Shown here: positions 1 through 6,280 of the stretch, one piece after another | How positions within the stretch are numbered: the stretch's first letter is position 1 | How the letters are laid out: each line of letters starts with the position of its first letter | NCBI GenBank assembly: GCA_030740335.1 | Contig: JASLXL010000247.1 | Location: forward strand, 1-22,850 | DNA length: 22,850 nucleotides | Direction: 5' to 3' | Origin: SAR202 cluster bacterium | GTDB lineage: Bacteria; Chloroflexota; Dehalococcoidia; SAR202; CAJWER01 | Notes under the pieces: model-generated | Told to the model about the DNA's origin: nothing | The model's input: only the letters and a program-made list of their open reading frames with translations | Databases searched by the model: none | Made by a program: the position numbers and the translations under genes

Positions 1-1
1 C

Positions 2-91
2 CGCAAGGTCGAGATTTGGAAGCTACGGCCCGTCAACCAAGGATTCCTAGAAGCGCGGGAGGACCGTACCTGGGCACCTGACATCGACTGA
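2..91 (+). CDS. C-terminal tail of an upstream gene (partial)
   Basis: Frame 2 is open from the window edge to a TGA at 89-91 and reads 29 residues of ordinary composition (RKVEIWKLRPVNQ at the start, ending WAPDID). The other forward frame examined (frame 1) is also open here but gives low-complexity, arginine-rich text. The segment is too short for family assignment. It ends just before the repeat-rich intergenic region, so it probably marks the end of a real gene starting left of the window. Call rests only on frame openness and composition. Confidence 0.4.
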   Translation, partial: RKVEIWKLRPVNQGFLEAREDRTWAPDID

Positions 92-148
92 ATGCATCAA
101 TCACCTTAAGCTACGCTGCGGCGCTGAGACTAGGCCTACAGACCATTA

Positions 149-293
149 CCTCACCACAGCCCTATAAGGTTAATAGCATCCTCTCTATCCACCTGCTAGT
201 CCTCCAGCCCTAGCTACTACCAGCCCCACCTCAGCCCTCTCCCATTGCCCTCTAGGCTATACTGCCCCCAGAGACAGGGTTATGCAGGGTGGG
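149..293 (+). repeat. Interspersed repeat family R1, copy 1 (full length)
   Basis: The copy begins CCTCACCACAGCCCTATAAG and continues TTAATAGCATCCT (left module). It ends with the right module GGCTATACTGCCCCCAGAG followed by CAGGGTTATGCAGGGTGGG at about 255-292. The same two modules at the same distance make up the copy at 2414-2553, with many substitutions between them, so this is an old dispersed family and not a recent duplication. Between the modules is a pyrimidine-rich linker. No open frame or obvious terminal inverted repeat is visible. Confidence 0.8.
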
Positions 294-298
294 ATAGA

Positions 299-332
299 GC
301 CTAACGGCTAGGAGTCCCATGGGGGGTTAGGC
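299..332 (+). repeat. Covarying hairpin of repeat family R1, copy a
   Basis: GCCTAAC at 299-305 pairs perfectly with GTTAGGC at 326-332. The loop is GGCTAGGAGTCCCATGGGGG. The same element recurs at 3257-3289 with stem ATCTAAC/GTTAGAT and a nearly identical loop. Two stem positions differ between the copies and both changes are compensated on the opposite arm, which suggests that the fold itself is or was selected. Confidence 0.7.
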
Positions 333-703
333 ACAACTGAGGGGCAAATAGATACCTCCTCACCTACCCCACAACAGCCCTTGGCTCGGACGGTGAGGGA
401 CTAGATCAAGGACAATGATTGGGTAACTCGACAAGCAGTGATCCGCATAACGAACCCCGCGCCCGGGCCGATTGGCTATACCCTATTTGTGAACGGAGCT
501 TCACCCGACGAGATTCACTTAAACCTGGATCAGGGCATAGACGTGATCCGGAGTGTCCGCGTTAGGCACTCCCGTATCTCAGATTTTAGCGTGACGCCAT
601 TCTGTGAGCGCGATATCGGAAGGTGATGCAATCGCACTTGCAAAAACTGTCTGCTTCCAATCGGCCCGATTCGTCCCAACCTCTTGCACGCTAGGGGAGA
701 ACC

Positions 704-1318
704 ATGGGCAACCTGACAGAATCCGCCAACGTAATCTCCATTCTTTATGGCCTGGTTGGCGCATTCACTCTTTTTCGTCTCGTACAACAGCGTCGCTCCC
801 TCTTCGACCGGATCGTCACCGGAGAGGACATGCACCTGGTGTGGATGATCTCGTTTTTTCTTCTAACCCCATTGGGGGTGCTAGTTCATGAGGCGGGACA
901 CTATTTTACAGCCGAGTATTACGGGGCAACCAACGTCGAATTGAACCATCGTGGCTATTGGGGATTCGTGACTTACTACGGTACATTTGATTCATCCACC
1001 CAACTCATAATCACTGGAGCTGGACCTTTTGTTGGAGTAGTTCTTGGCTTCGTGTGTCTTGTGGGCGCAATTGTGCTCCCCATCCGAATGATATTGCGGC
1101 ACCTGCTGGCTTGTTTTGGCGTTCTACAAGCCTTTCATCACCTCGTAGGATATCCACTGTTAGACCTTCTCTCCGGATTCGAGGGTGATTTCAGCACCAT
1201 CTATAGTCTGCTTTCGATCCGTGATGCGATTGTTGTGGGCATAGTTCATCTTGTATTGATCGCCTTGCTCCGCCTCTCGTGGCAATCTCCTCGTACGCGG
1301 AATCTCCTCAGGTGGTGA
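704..1318 (+). CDS. M50-like membrane zinc metalloprotease
   Basis: A 204-residue, strongly hydrophobic protein. HEAGH at residues 62-66 is the zinc-binding HExxH motif inside a membrane segment, as in site-2-protease (M50) families. ITGAGPFVG (about 103-111) resembles the family's GP-containing segment. D154 in YPLLDLLSG could be the third metal ligand. Several membrane segments are visible, at roughly 10-25, 47-62, 100-128, 133-150 and 174-192. The start is chosen because GGGGAGA lies just upstream of ATG. No PDZ domain is present, so this is a compact stand-alone member; the substrate is unknown. Its neighbours are repeats and small genes, with no operon partner visible. Confidence 0.75.
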   Translation: MGNLTESANVISILYGLVGAFTLFRLVQQRRSLFDRIVTGEDMHLVWMISFFLLTPLGVLVHEAGHYFTAEYYGATNVELNHRGYWGFVTYYGTFDSSTQLIITGAGPFVGVVLGFVCLVGAIVLPIRMILRHLLACFGVLQAFHHLVGYPLLDLLSGFEGDFSTIYSLLSIRDAIVVGIVHLVLIALLRLSWQSPRTRNLLRW

Positions 1319-1379
1319 GACGGCAACAAGGACTAGTAGATTGGGACGCGTACCTCTCCACGCTCCTCACAAACTCCGA

Positions 1380-1415
1380 GGCAAAATGAAAGGGGCACCT
1401 TGCCAGGCGCTCCAT
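1380..1415 (-). repeat. Left copy of 36-bp direct repeat (candidate att site, orphan terminator)
   Basis: It matches 5925-5960 at 35 of 36 positions, the only difference being T1411 versus C5956. Read on the minus strand it is a GC-rich hairpin followed by TTTCATTTT, the terminator of the tRNA cluster in the right copy. Here no minus-strand gene lies upstream of it, so it has nothing obvious to terminate, and the single change breaks one stem pair. This fits a duplicated attachment site. Confidence 0.75.
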
Positions 1416-1502
1416 CGAACGATCGCAACCCATCAATGATTGCCAGGGAGTAACGCAATCGCCAGCCAATAAACATTTATTAGGTAAAACCAGAACCAGG
1501 CC

Positions 1503-1549
1503 CTCCCTAGGCTATACTGCCCCCAGAGGCAGGGTGATGCGGGGTGGAA
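1503..1549 (+). repeat. Interspersed repeat family R1, copy 2 (right module only)
   Basis: CTAGGCTATACTGCCCCCAG followed by AGGCAGGGTGATGCGGGGTGG matches the right end of copies 1 and 3. The left module (CCTCACAACAGCC...) is not seen upstream, so this copy is truncated or the modules move independently. Confidence 0.75.
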
Positions 1550-1807
1550 CATCCATGGGCCTGCCATCGAATCTCTGAACTGAACACTCACTGTCCTCCA
1601 CACACTCGCTCGACTGACAACTTGGTGTATGGCCTTAATCGCGATTAGCAAGACGGCTCCCAAGAGTTGTGACCGTTCCGGAAGGGGTGTAGAGTGCAAT
1701 TGAAGAAAGAGTGCTATTTACATAAATGTTCTTGCTTTTTCTACCATGAAGAGGCATAAGTGCACTGACCAAGAGAAGTCATTTCGTAGTTTACTAAGGA
1801 AGTTGAC

Positions 1808-2326
1808 ATGGGGAAAACGTCCGAGGGCCGCACACTGTCCTTGTATCTGAATGTGGGACATCGAGAGCCCATGAAGAAGGTCCAGAGTGCCACTTTCGTA
1901 GCCGGCACGGGACACAACCCGGACCCGGAATGGACCTACAGCGCCTCTGCTATGTCCCAGAGTGCCACTTTAGAGGCCGGCATGGGCATCGAGGGAGACC
2001 GCCACTTCACCGACAGAGAACAACGCCAATACTATAGCGTCTTACTAATGGACCAGGAGACTCTTCAGGAGCTGGGTCTGGAACCGGGTATCATCAAAGA
2101 GAATATAACGTCGACGGGCATCGACGTGGCGTCCTTGGAGCCGGGACAGCAAGTCGCCCTTGGTGACGAGGTTGTAATACAGATATCGAAGCCCTGTGCC
2201 CCATGTTCACGTATGGACGAGATACGTCCGGGGCTCCAGGACGAGTTGGATGGGCGACGTGGCATGCTGGCATCGGTAGTTACCGGCGGCACCGTGAATG
2301 TTGGGGATCCCATCCGAGTTTGCTAG
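1808..2326 (+). CDS. MOSC-domain protein
   Basis: A 172-residue protein made almost entirely of a MOSC domain. Seen are MGIEGDRHF near residues 58-66, KENITSTGIDVASLEPGQ, the cysteine-bearing CAPCSRMDE, and a C-terminal RRGMLASVVTGG ... VGDPI. MOSC proteins are relatives of the molybdenum-cofactor sulfurase C-terminal domain; the conserved cysteine is thought to carry sulfur or bind molybdopterin. AAGGA about 8 nt before ATG supports the start. The N-terminal part carries an extra imperfect copy of the QSATLEAGMG segment (QSATFVAGTG), offset by exactly 25 codons, which is not usual for the family. Physiological substrate unknown. Confidence 0.8.
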   Translation: MGKTSEGRTLSLYLNVGHREPMKKVQSATFVAGTGHNPDPEWTYSASAMSQSATLEAGMGIEGDRHFTDREQRQYYSVLLMDQETLQELGLEPGIIKENITSTGIDVASLEPGQQVALGDEVVIQISKPCAPCSRMDEIRPGLQDELDGRRGMLASVVTGGTVNVGDPIRVC

Positions 2327-2413
2327 CAATGTGATGGAAGGGAGAGATTTGTGTGACCATCTTTAGAGGTAATAAGGGGCCACACAACTAAGGCCCAAAC
2401 CCACGTCAACCTG

Positions 2414-2553
2414 CCTCACAACAGCCTTATAAGCCTTAATAGTATCCTCGCTATTCACCTGCTCGCCCCATTAGCCTCGGCTAGCCCCCTATATCCCCTC
2501 TCCGTTGCCCTCCGCTATACTGCCCCCAGAGGCGATGTCATGCGGGGTGGTGG
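2414..2553 (+). repeat. Interspersed repeat family R1, copy 3 (full length)
   Basis: The left module CCTCACAACAGCCTTATAAG then CCTTAATAGTATCCT, the pyrimidine-rich linker, and the right module GCTATACTGCCCCCAGAGGC then ATGCGGGGTGGTGG are all present. It ends 32 bases before the ATG of the next gene, so its right module would lie in that gene's leader or promoter. A GGGCC/GGCCC hairpin (about 2377-2395) precedes it, after the MOSC stop codon. Confidence 0.8.
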
Positions 2554-2585
2554 ATGAGATATAAGCTGCTCACGGAGAGAGTTCT

Positions 2586-2810
2586 ATGGCTAACACAGGT
2601 ATAGCGTTGTTTCTAATAGGCCTTGGGATATTAATAGTTTACGGGGTGTATTCTATATTGTGGGCAATATACAGCGAGGGTGACGTACCTTTGATTTTAA
2701 AGGTAGTAACCCCTGTGATAGTAGGGGGTGTGACATTGTTGCTGATTGGGGTCATACGTGACCGGTTGCGTGACAAAGGACGGGAGAAGTTTGAGGAGGT
2801 GGAATCTTGA
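2586..2810 (+). CDS. Small two-TM membrane protein
   Basis: 74 residues: two hydrophobic helices (about 5-28 and 37-59) joined by a short loop with acidic residues, then a charged tail rich in R, K, D and E (RDRLRDKGREKFEEVES). No family is recognised with confidence. CGGAGAGA lies just upstream of the ATG. The stop overlaps the TTG start of the following YbjQ-type gene, so the two are almost certainly co-translated and may act together. The gene is less GC-rich than the metabolic genes to the right. Confidence 0.7.
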   Translation: MANTGIALFLIGLGILIVYGVYSILWAIYSEGDVPLILKVVTPVIVGGVTLLLIGVIRDRLRDKGREKFEEVES

Positions 2811-3136
2811 TTTTGTCAACTACAGATACAGTTGCAGGTCGTCCAACAGTCAAAGTTTTGGGTGTGGTCAGTGGAAGCACGGTGCGGGCTCGTAACATTG
2901 GTAGAGATATAACTGCATTGTTCAGAAACGTTGTTGGTGGGGAAGTCTCTGAGTACACGTCACTCTTAGCTCAGTCCCGTGAGGAAGCGTTACAACGTAT
3001 GAAAGACGTTGCTGTTGGTAAGGGTGCCAATGCCATAGTTGGCATGCGGTTCATGACCTCCATGGTGGCACAGGGCTCTGCTGAAATATTGGCATACGGT
3101 ACGGCGGTAGTTGTAGAGGGCAGCAATGGTGAGTAG
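2807..3136 (+). CDS. YbjQ/UPF0145 (DUF74) family protein
   Basis: 109 residues. TVKVLGVVSGSTVRARNIGRD near the start, VGGEVSEYTSLLAQSREEAL in the middle and GANAIVGMRF ... AYGTAVVV at the end are the hallmarks of the YbjQ/DUF74 family, small pentameric proteins of unsettled function sometimes called heavy-metal-binding. TTG at 2807 is chosen as start because GAGGAGGT ends about 8 nt upstream and the codon overlaps the stop of the preceding membrane-protein gene (TTGA overlap), giving translational coupling. A GGGGATA/TATCCCC hairpin (3142-3159) follows the stop. Confidence 0.8.
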   Translation: MILSTTDTVAGRPTVKVLGVVSGSTVRARNIGRDITALFRNVVGGEVSEYTSLLAQSREEALQRMKDVAVGKGANAIVGMRFMTSMVAQGSAEILAYGTAVVVEGSNGE

Positions 3137-3141
3137 GGGCA

Positions 3142-3159
3142 GGGGATAGATATATCCCC
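3142..3159 (+). terminator. Hairpin after the DUF74 gene
   Basis: GGGGATA, loop GATA, TATCCCC: a perfect 7-bp stem starting six bases after the stop codon. No T-tract follows, so termination is uncertain; it may instead be part of the downstream repeat. Different hairpins occupy the same position before the left module elsewhere (about 2377-2395). Confidence 0.4.
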
Positions 3160-3164
3160 ACCTA

Positions 3165-3300
3165 CCTCACAACAGCCTTATAAGCCTTAATAGCATCCTA
3201 GCTGTTTATCTAACCGCCCGATAGCTTCCTCTAGGTGATTAGCCGTCGCAGATAGAATCTAACGGCTAGGAGTCCTATGGGAGTTAGATGCGGCGTGGTG
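3165..3300 (+). repeat. Interspersed repeat family R1, copy 4 (rearranged)
   Basis: The left module CCTCACAACAGCCTTATAAG then CCTTAATAGCATCCTAGCT is well conserved with copy 3. The right half lacks the GCTATACTGCCCC block. It carries the second copy of the covarying hairpin (3257-3289) followed by ATGCGGCGTGGTGG, which resembles the ATGCGGGGTGG end of copies 2 and 3. The modules are therefore shuffled between copies. Confidence 0.7.
3257..3289 (+). repeat. Covarying hairpin of repeat family R1, copy b
   Basis: ATCTAAC at 3257-3263 pairs with GTTAGAT at 3283-3289 around the loop GGCTAGGAGTCCTATGGGA. Compared with the copy at 299-332, the first two base pairs changed from G-C and C-G to A-T and T-A. 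The 3' arm contains the first two bases of the candidate start codon at 3288. Confidence 0.7.
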
Positions 3301-3539
3301 GAACAAGAGTAGGCAATCGGTGGTTGCGGTTGTCCCCCGATCTCCCATCGGCTAAACACGCTAGGCTATGTGGTGTGGCCGCCTATGTTGCGTCTTCCCC
3401 CGAATCCAGAGCTATAAGGATTTCGTCAGAACTTGGGCTCACCTTGAATGAAGCCAGGTACTGGTTGAAGGGTGCTGACAAGAATGCTCGGACCAAGGCG
3501 AAATTCCTACACGGGGTTGATCTAGAATCCCTGACCTGA
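3288..3539 (+). CDS. Small hypothetical protein, possible helical DNA-binding fold
   Basis: 83 residues, not recognised. The central part (about 20-70) is predicted by eye to be helical, and ISSELGLTLNEARYWLKGA reads like a helix-turn-helix pair, but no family can be named. The ATG lies inside the repeat hairpin and has no ribosome binding site, so the true start may be later, or the frame may be a remnant. It is basic, with one cysteine. It sits between repeat copy 4 and the deacylase gene. Confidence 0.35.
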   Translation: MRRGGTRVGNRWLRLSPDLPSAKHARLCGVAAYVASSPESRAIRISSELGLTLNEARYWLKGADKNARTKAKFLHGVDLESLT

Positions 3540-3728
3540 TTCGACATCACGCTCAATGCGGATCGAATCTCCGCTGAAACTGCCGCATGATGGTTGCCTG
3601 ATACGAGCGAGGTGATCGGGGCCTGTGGACATGTAGTGTTATTGACAGCGTTCGCGAGTGTCCATAACATCGTCAAGGTCCATCTTGAGAGACTAAGGTC
3701 CGCAATAGAAAATTCGAAGAGAGGTGAG

Positions 3729-5339
3729 ATGCTGTTTGACATTCTGATAGAAAAGGGAACGGTCGTCGATGGGACCGGCGAGGCGCGTTTCCAGGCGGAC
3801 GTTGGGATCTCGGCCGGCAAGATTGAGGCAGTCGGCGCGCTGGCCGGGGCGGAGGCCGCTAGGCGCATAGACGCGGCAGGCCACGTCGTTGCGCCGGGAT
3901 TCATCGATATGCACTCCCACTCGGACATCACACTTTTGGACGATCCCGGCGGCGAGAGCAAAGCATATCAGGGCGTAACAACAGAGGTCGTGGGGAATTG
4001 CAGCTTCTCACCGTACCCAACCGGAGAACTCTCGGGTGCGGAGATGAAAAAGAACATCGACCTGGGATTTGGTCAATCGGCCGTCGAATGGGACTGGCGC
4101 GATCTCGACGGATGGGCGAATACGCTCGAGGCAAATGGTGTCAGCCTCAATATCGCTCCGCAGGTCGGCCACTCGGCGCTTCGCGTCGTCGCAGGGGTGC
4201 TCGATGACAGGCCACCGACGTCCGACGAGCTGAGCTACATGCAGCGGCTGGCCGCCGAAGCCGTGGAACAGGGGGCGTTCAGTCTCTCCACCGGTCTCAC
4301 CTTGACCCCCAGCAGCTACGCCAAGACGGAGGAGATCGTTGCCCTATGCAAGGCCATCGCCCCATATGAGAACGCCTTTTACGTGTCACATGCACGTGTC
4401 TGGGCAGGCAACCACGTCGGGGCGGTTGAGGAGTGCGTTGAGATCGGGAGACGGGCGGGGATTCCAGCACAGTACTCACACATGGCGATCATTGATAGTC
4501 GCGTCTTTGGCCACGGTGAAGAGTTGACTTCCGTGATCGATCGGGCGCGGGACGAAGGCGTCGATGTTGCATACGACATGTACCCGTACACCGCATCGGG
4601 TAGCCACCTGCACCAAATGACGCCCGCCTGGCTGCAGGAAGGCGGCGTGGCCGCGATGGTTGCCCGGCTAAGGGACCCGGCAATCCGCAGGCGGGCCGTC
4701 GAGGAGACTGCCAGAGGCTGGTTCCAAGGGCTTCCGTGGGTCTGGGATAGCATGGTCATCTCCTATGTGAGGCAGGGGACCGACACGAGCGTTATCGGCA
4801 GGAATATTCAACAGATCGCCGACGAACGTGATGAGGAGCCGGTTGAGACATTCCTGGCCCTGATCGACGAGAGTGAAGGGGCCGTCGGGTGCGTCGCGCG
4901 TACCCGAGTTGAAGGCGATGTCCGATACTTCCTCGGTCATTCGCAGGCGATGATAGGCTCCGACGGCAACGCCATCTCCCCCGACGGTGTCTACGGAGCG
5001 GACAGGCCTCACCCTCGCTTCTATGGCACCTACCCACGTATCCTGGGCCGGTACGTCCGGGAGCAGCCTGCCGTTCTGACGCTGGAGGACGCTGTTTGGA
5101 AGATGACCGGCTTCCCGGCCCAGAGATTGGGCCTTTGCGACCGGGGCGTAATCGCCGAGGGCAACGCGGCCGACATGGTCGTCTTCAACCCTGAGACGGT
5201 TATCGATATCGCCACCTTCGAGGACCCGCACCAGTACCCCGAGGGTATCCCCCACGTGCTCGTAGCGGGCGTCCCGATAGTACTGGACGGCCGGCACACC
5301 GGCGAGCGCCCGGGGCGTGTCCTGCGGCGCGGTGAATAG
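3729..5339 (+). CDS. N-acyl-D-amino-acid deacylase (amidohydrolase family)
   Basis: A 536-residue metal-dependent hydrolase expected to release D-amino acids from N-acyl-D-amino acids. Seen are the metal motif APGFIDMHSHSD (H62, H64), GVTTEVVGNCSFSP with the family-specific cysteine ligand C91, H221 in SHARVWAG, H251 in YSHMAI, and the catalytic aspartate D412 in MIGSDGNAIS. The C-terminal part (about 465-490, GVIAEGNAADMVVFNP) is the usual beta-sandwich return. The frame stays open upstream to 3594, but ATG 3729 is preferred because GAGAGGTGA precedes it and family homology begins there (MLFDILIEKGTVVDGTG). Base use is GC-rich like the metabolic genes to the right, unlike the small genes to its left. 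Confidence 0.9.
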   Translation: MLFDILIEKGTVVDGTGEARFQADVGISAGKIEAVGALAGAEAARRIDAAGHVVAPGFIDMHSHSDITLLDDPGGESKAYQGVTTEVVGNCSFSPYPTGELSGAEMKKNIDLGFGQSAVEWDWRDLDGWANTLEANGVSLNIAPQVGHSALRVVAGVLDDRPPTSDELSYMQRLAAEAVEQGAFSLSTGLTLTPSSYAKTEEIVALCKAIAPYENAFYVSHARVWAGNHVGAVEECVEIGRRAGIPAQYSHMAIIDSRVFGHGEELTSVIDRARDEGVDVAYDMYPYTASGSHLHQMTPAWLQEGGVAAMVARLRDPAIRRRAVEETARGWFQGLPWVWDSMVISYVRQGTDTSVIGRNIQQIADERDEEPVETFLALIDESEGAVGCVARTRVEGDVRYFLGHSQAMIGSDGNAISPDGVYGADRPHPRFYGTYPRILGRYVREQPAVLTLEDAVWKMTGFPAQRLGLCDRGVIAEGNAADMVVFNPETVIDIATFEDPHQYPEGIPHVLVAGVPIVLDGRHTGERPGRVLRRGE

Positions 5340-5754
5340 CATTCGCGCTAGTGGAATCGAGCCAAGCATATTTGGTGGAGCGGTCCAGTGCACGATCAGG
5401 AAGAATATCAGGGAATATGCTGCCGACGCCGTATGCTGGTTTGTGTAGAGACAGGGTTAAAATTTGCCCTTTGGTTTCGCCGTGGACGTACAAGAAGTTC
5501 CCCAACAGCATATCTGGTGTCGCACTATGGGGACTTCCCTGACTCATCTTCGTTTCCCCCAAAGACTTTCCCGCAATTGCCACCCTTGTTCCCAATCCTC
5601 CCTCTGATCGACATAGCTGGCTTTGGCCGATGTGTCGCGCCACCGGTCATATTGGAGCACCCCCATCCAAGCGACCGCGACCACACAGATGGTGCTGGGG
5701 GGTTTACAGTCTCACAGTGTCGCTAGTTGTACTGTTACACAGGATCAGGCCTTG
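5340..5754. other. Intergenic region without a supported gene
   Basis: Short open frames exist on both strands (for example plus 5388-5726 and minus 5200-5643), but none has a ribosome binding site, a recognisable domain or natural composition. Given the integrase remnant that follows, this may be decayed mobile-element DNA, but no further fragment could be recognised. Confidence 0.55.
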
Positions 5755-5914
5755 CCAGATCTGATAATCTAACTGGCGTCCAATGGTAGAGTGAGGACCT
5801 AGCTAGATTGGTTGACGACTTGTTATGACCTTGGACATATACGGGCACCTACTCCCTGGCTGGCAGAGGGAGGCAGCAGAGGTGTTCGCCAAGACAATGA
5901 GCCAAGGGAATTGA
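5755..5914 (+). pseudogene. Remnant of a tyrosine recombinase (integrase) C-terminus
   Basis: From 5825 the plus strand reads MTLDIYGHLLPGWQREAAEV and ends in FAKTMSQGN and a stop at 5912-5914. This is the C-terminal end of phage-type tyrosine integrases, with the nucleophilic tyrosine in TLDxYGHLLP. The preceding conserved blocks are present only as decayed traces in another frame: PDL at 5755-5763 and LASNGRVRT-stop-LDWL around 5773-5808, resembling the DLRHTxASL...LGH stretch. Stops and a frameshift separate them. The rest of the gene is missing. It ends ten bases before the right copy of the 36-bp repeat and about 80 bases from tRNA-Leu, the normal place for an integrase next to its att site. 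The last 25 residues are a firm match; the upstream traces are tentative. Confidence 0.75.
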
Positions 5915-5924
5915 ACTCGATGTC

Positions 5925-5960
5925 GGCAAAATGAAAGGGGCACCTTGCCAGGCGCCCCAT
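5925..5960 (-). repeat. Right copy of 36-bp direct repeat (candidate att site)
   Basis: GGCAAAATGAAAGGGGCACC continued by TTGCCAGGCGCCCCAT; 35 of 36 bases are shared with 1380-1415. It overlaps the terminator of the tRNA cluster and is flanked on the left by the integrase remnant and on the right, 32 bases away, by tRNA-Leu. Confidence 0.75.
5928..5958 (-). terminator. Intrinsic terminator of the tRNA cluster
   Basis: On the minus strand GGGGCGCCT, loop GGCA, AGGTGCCCC form a 9-bp stem with one G-U pair, followed by TTTCATTTT. It lies about 35 bases past the 3' end of tRNA-Leu, in the right orientation to end the Met-Val-Leu transcript. Confidence 0.85.
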
Positions 5961-5992
5961 TTTAGCTACGACTCTACAGGTATTATGTCAGT

Positions 5993-6078
5993 TGGTGCCG
6001 AAGGAGGGATTTGAACCCACACACCCGTAAGGGTACTACGTCCTGAACGTAGCGCGTCTGCCGTTCCGCCACTTCGGC
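5993..6078 (-). tRNA. tRNA-Leu (anticodon CAG)
   Basis: The acceptor stem is GCCGAAG pairing with CTTCGGC, then discriminator A and an encoded CCA (5993-5995). The anticodon arm CTACG-TTCAGGA-CGTAG gives CAG, reading CUG. A long variable arm (TACCCTTACGGGTG) marks it as class II leucine. GGTTCAAATCC is the T-arm. It is last in the three-tRNA minus-strand cluster. Confidence 0.95.
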
Positions 6079-6142
6079 ACTTTTGCAAGAAACAGATTTG
6101 GACCCGAGGCGATCCCTTACAGAGGCGCCACCATGATAGTCA

Positions 6143-6218
6143 TGGTGGGCAGTCGAGGACTCGAACCTCGGACCTCTCGCGTGTGAGGCGAGCGCTCTAA
6201 CCACTGAGCTAACCGCCC
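6143..6218 (-). tRNA. tRNA-Val (anticodon CAC)
   Basis: Acceptor GGGCGGT pairs with ACTGCCC (one G-U), with CCA encoded at 6143-6145. The anticodon arm CTCGC-CTCACAC-GCGAG gives CAC, reading GUG. The D-arm TAGCTCAGTGGTTAGAGC and T-arm GGTTCGAGTCC are canonical. Middle gene of the cluster. Confidence 0.95.
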
Positions 6219-6280
6219 GTGCTCCCGAGTCTTTTAAGGTGCCTCCGCCCTCGAAAGAGCGGTCCAGTCAGTTGCCGGAA

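Larger units (their letters stand above)
92..437. other. Repeat-filled intergenic region
   Basis: No convincing coding sequence is seen. The stretch is mostly one long copy of the interspersed repeat family described at 149-293, a hairpin at 299-332, and a partial second copy of the left module at about 341-380. It is pyrimidine-rich on the plus strand, unlike the genes around it. A weak GTG-initiated frame at 438-626 follows, but it has no ribosome binding site and was not accepted. Confidence 0.6.
1319..1807. other. Intergenic region with orphan terminator and repeat
   Basis: No coding sequence is supported. It holds the left copy of the 36-bp direct repeat (1380-1415) and a short copy of the R1 repeat right module (1503-1549). 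The last part (about 1700-1800) is more AT-rich and probably holds the promoter and leader of the MOSC gene that starts at 1808. Short minus-strand frames here have no ribosome binding site and no recognisable content. Confidence 0.6.

Noticed and set aside
438..626. GTG-started 62-codon frame before the M50-like gene
   Set aside because: No ribosome binding site, no recognised family, and overlapping frames of equal quality on the other strand. Possible but not supportable.
2505..2521. Promoter made of TTGCCC and TATACT in the R1 right module
   Set aside because: The hexamers are only five bases apart, too close for a sigma-70 promoter; no other -35 at proper distance.
149..3300. CRISPR array
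   Set aside because: The repeats are few, diverged, irregularly spaced and separated by genes; no cas genes are present.
3383..3961. Minus-strand open frame of 192 codons across the small gene and the deacylase start
   Set aside because: Serine-, alanine- and proline-rich shadow text with no motif or start signal.
4668..5393. Long minus-strand open frame (241 codons) opposite the deacylase
   Set aside because: Shadow of a GC-rich gene whose catalytic motifs are on the plus strand; composition is not protein-like.
5388..5726. 112-codon plus-strand frame between the deacylase and the integrase remnant
   Set aside because: Composition looks random (proline and arginine runs), no start signal, no similarity recognised.
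5378..6268. Shared 12-mer GAGCGGTCCAGT at 5378 and 6257 as an att repeat
   Set aside because: A 12-base match is expected by chance several times in a window of this size, and its surroundings do not align.
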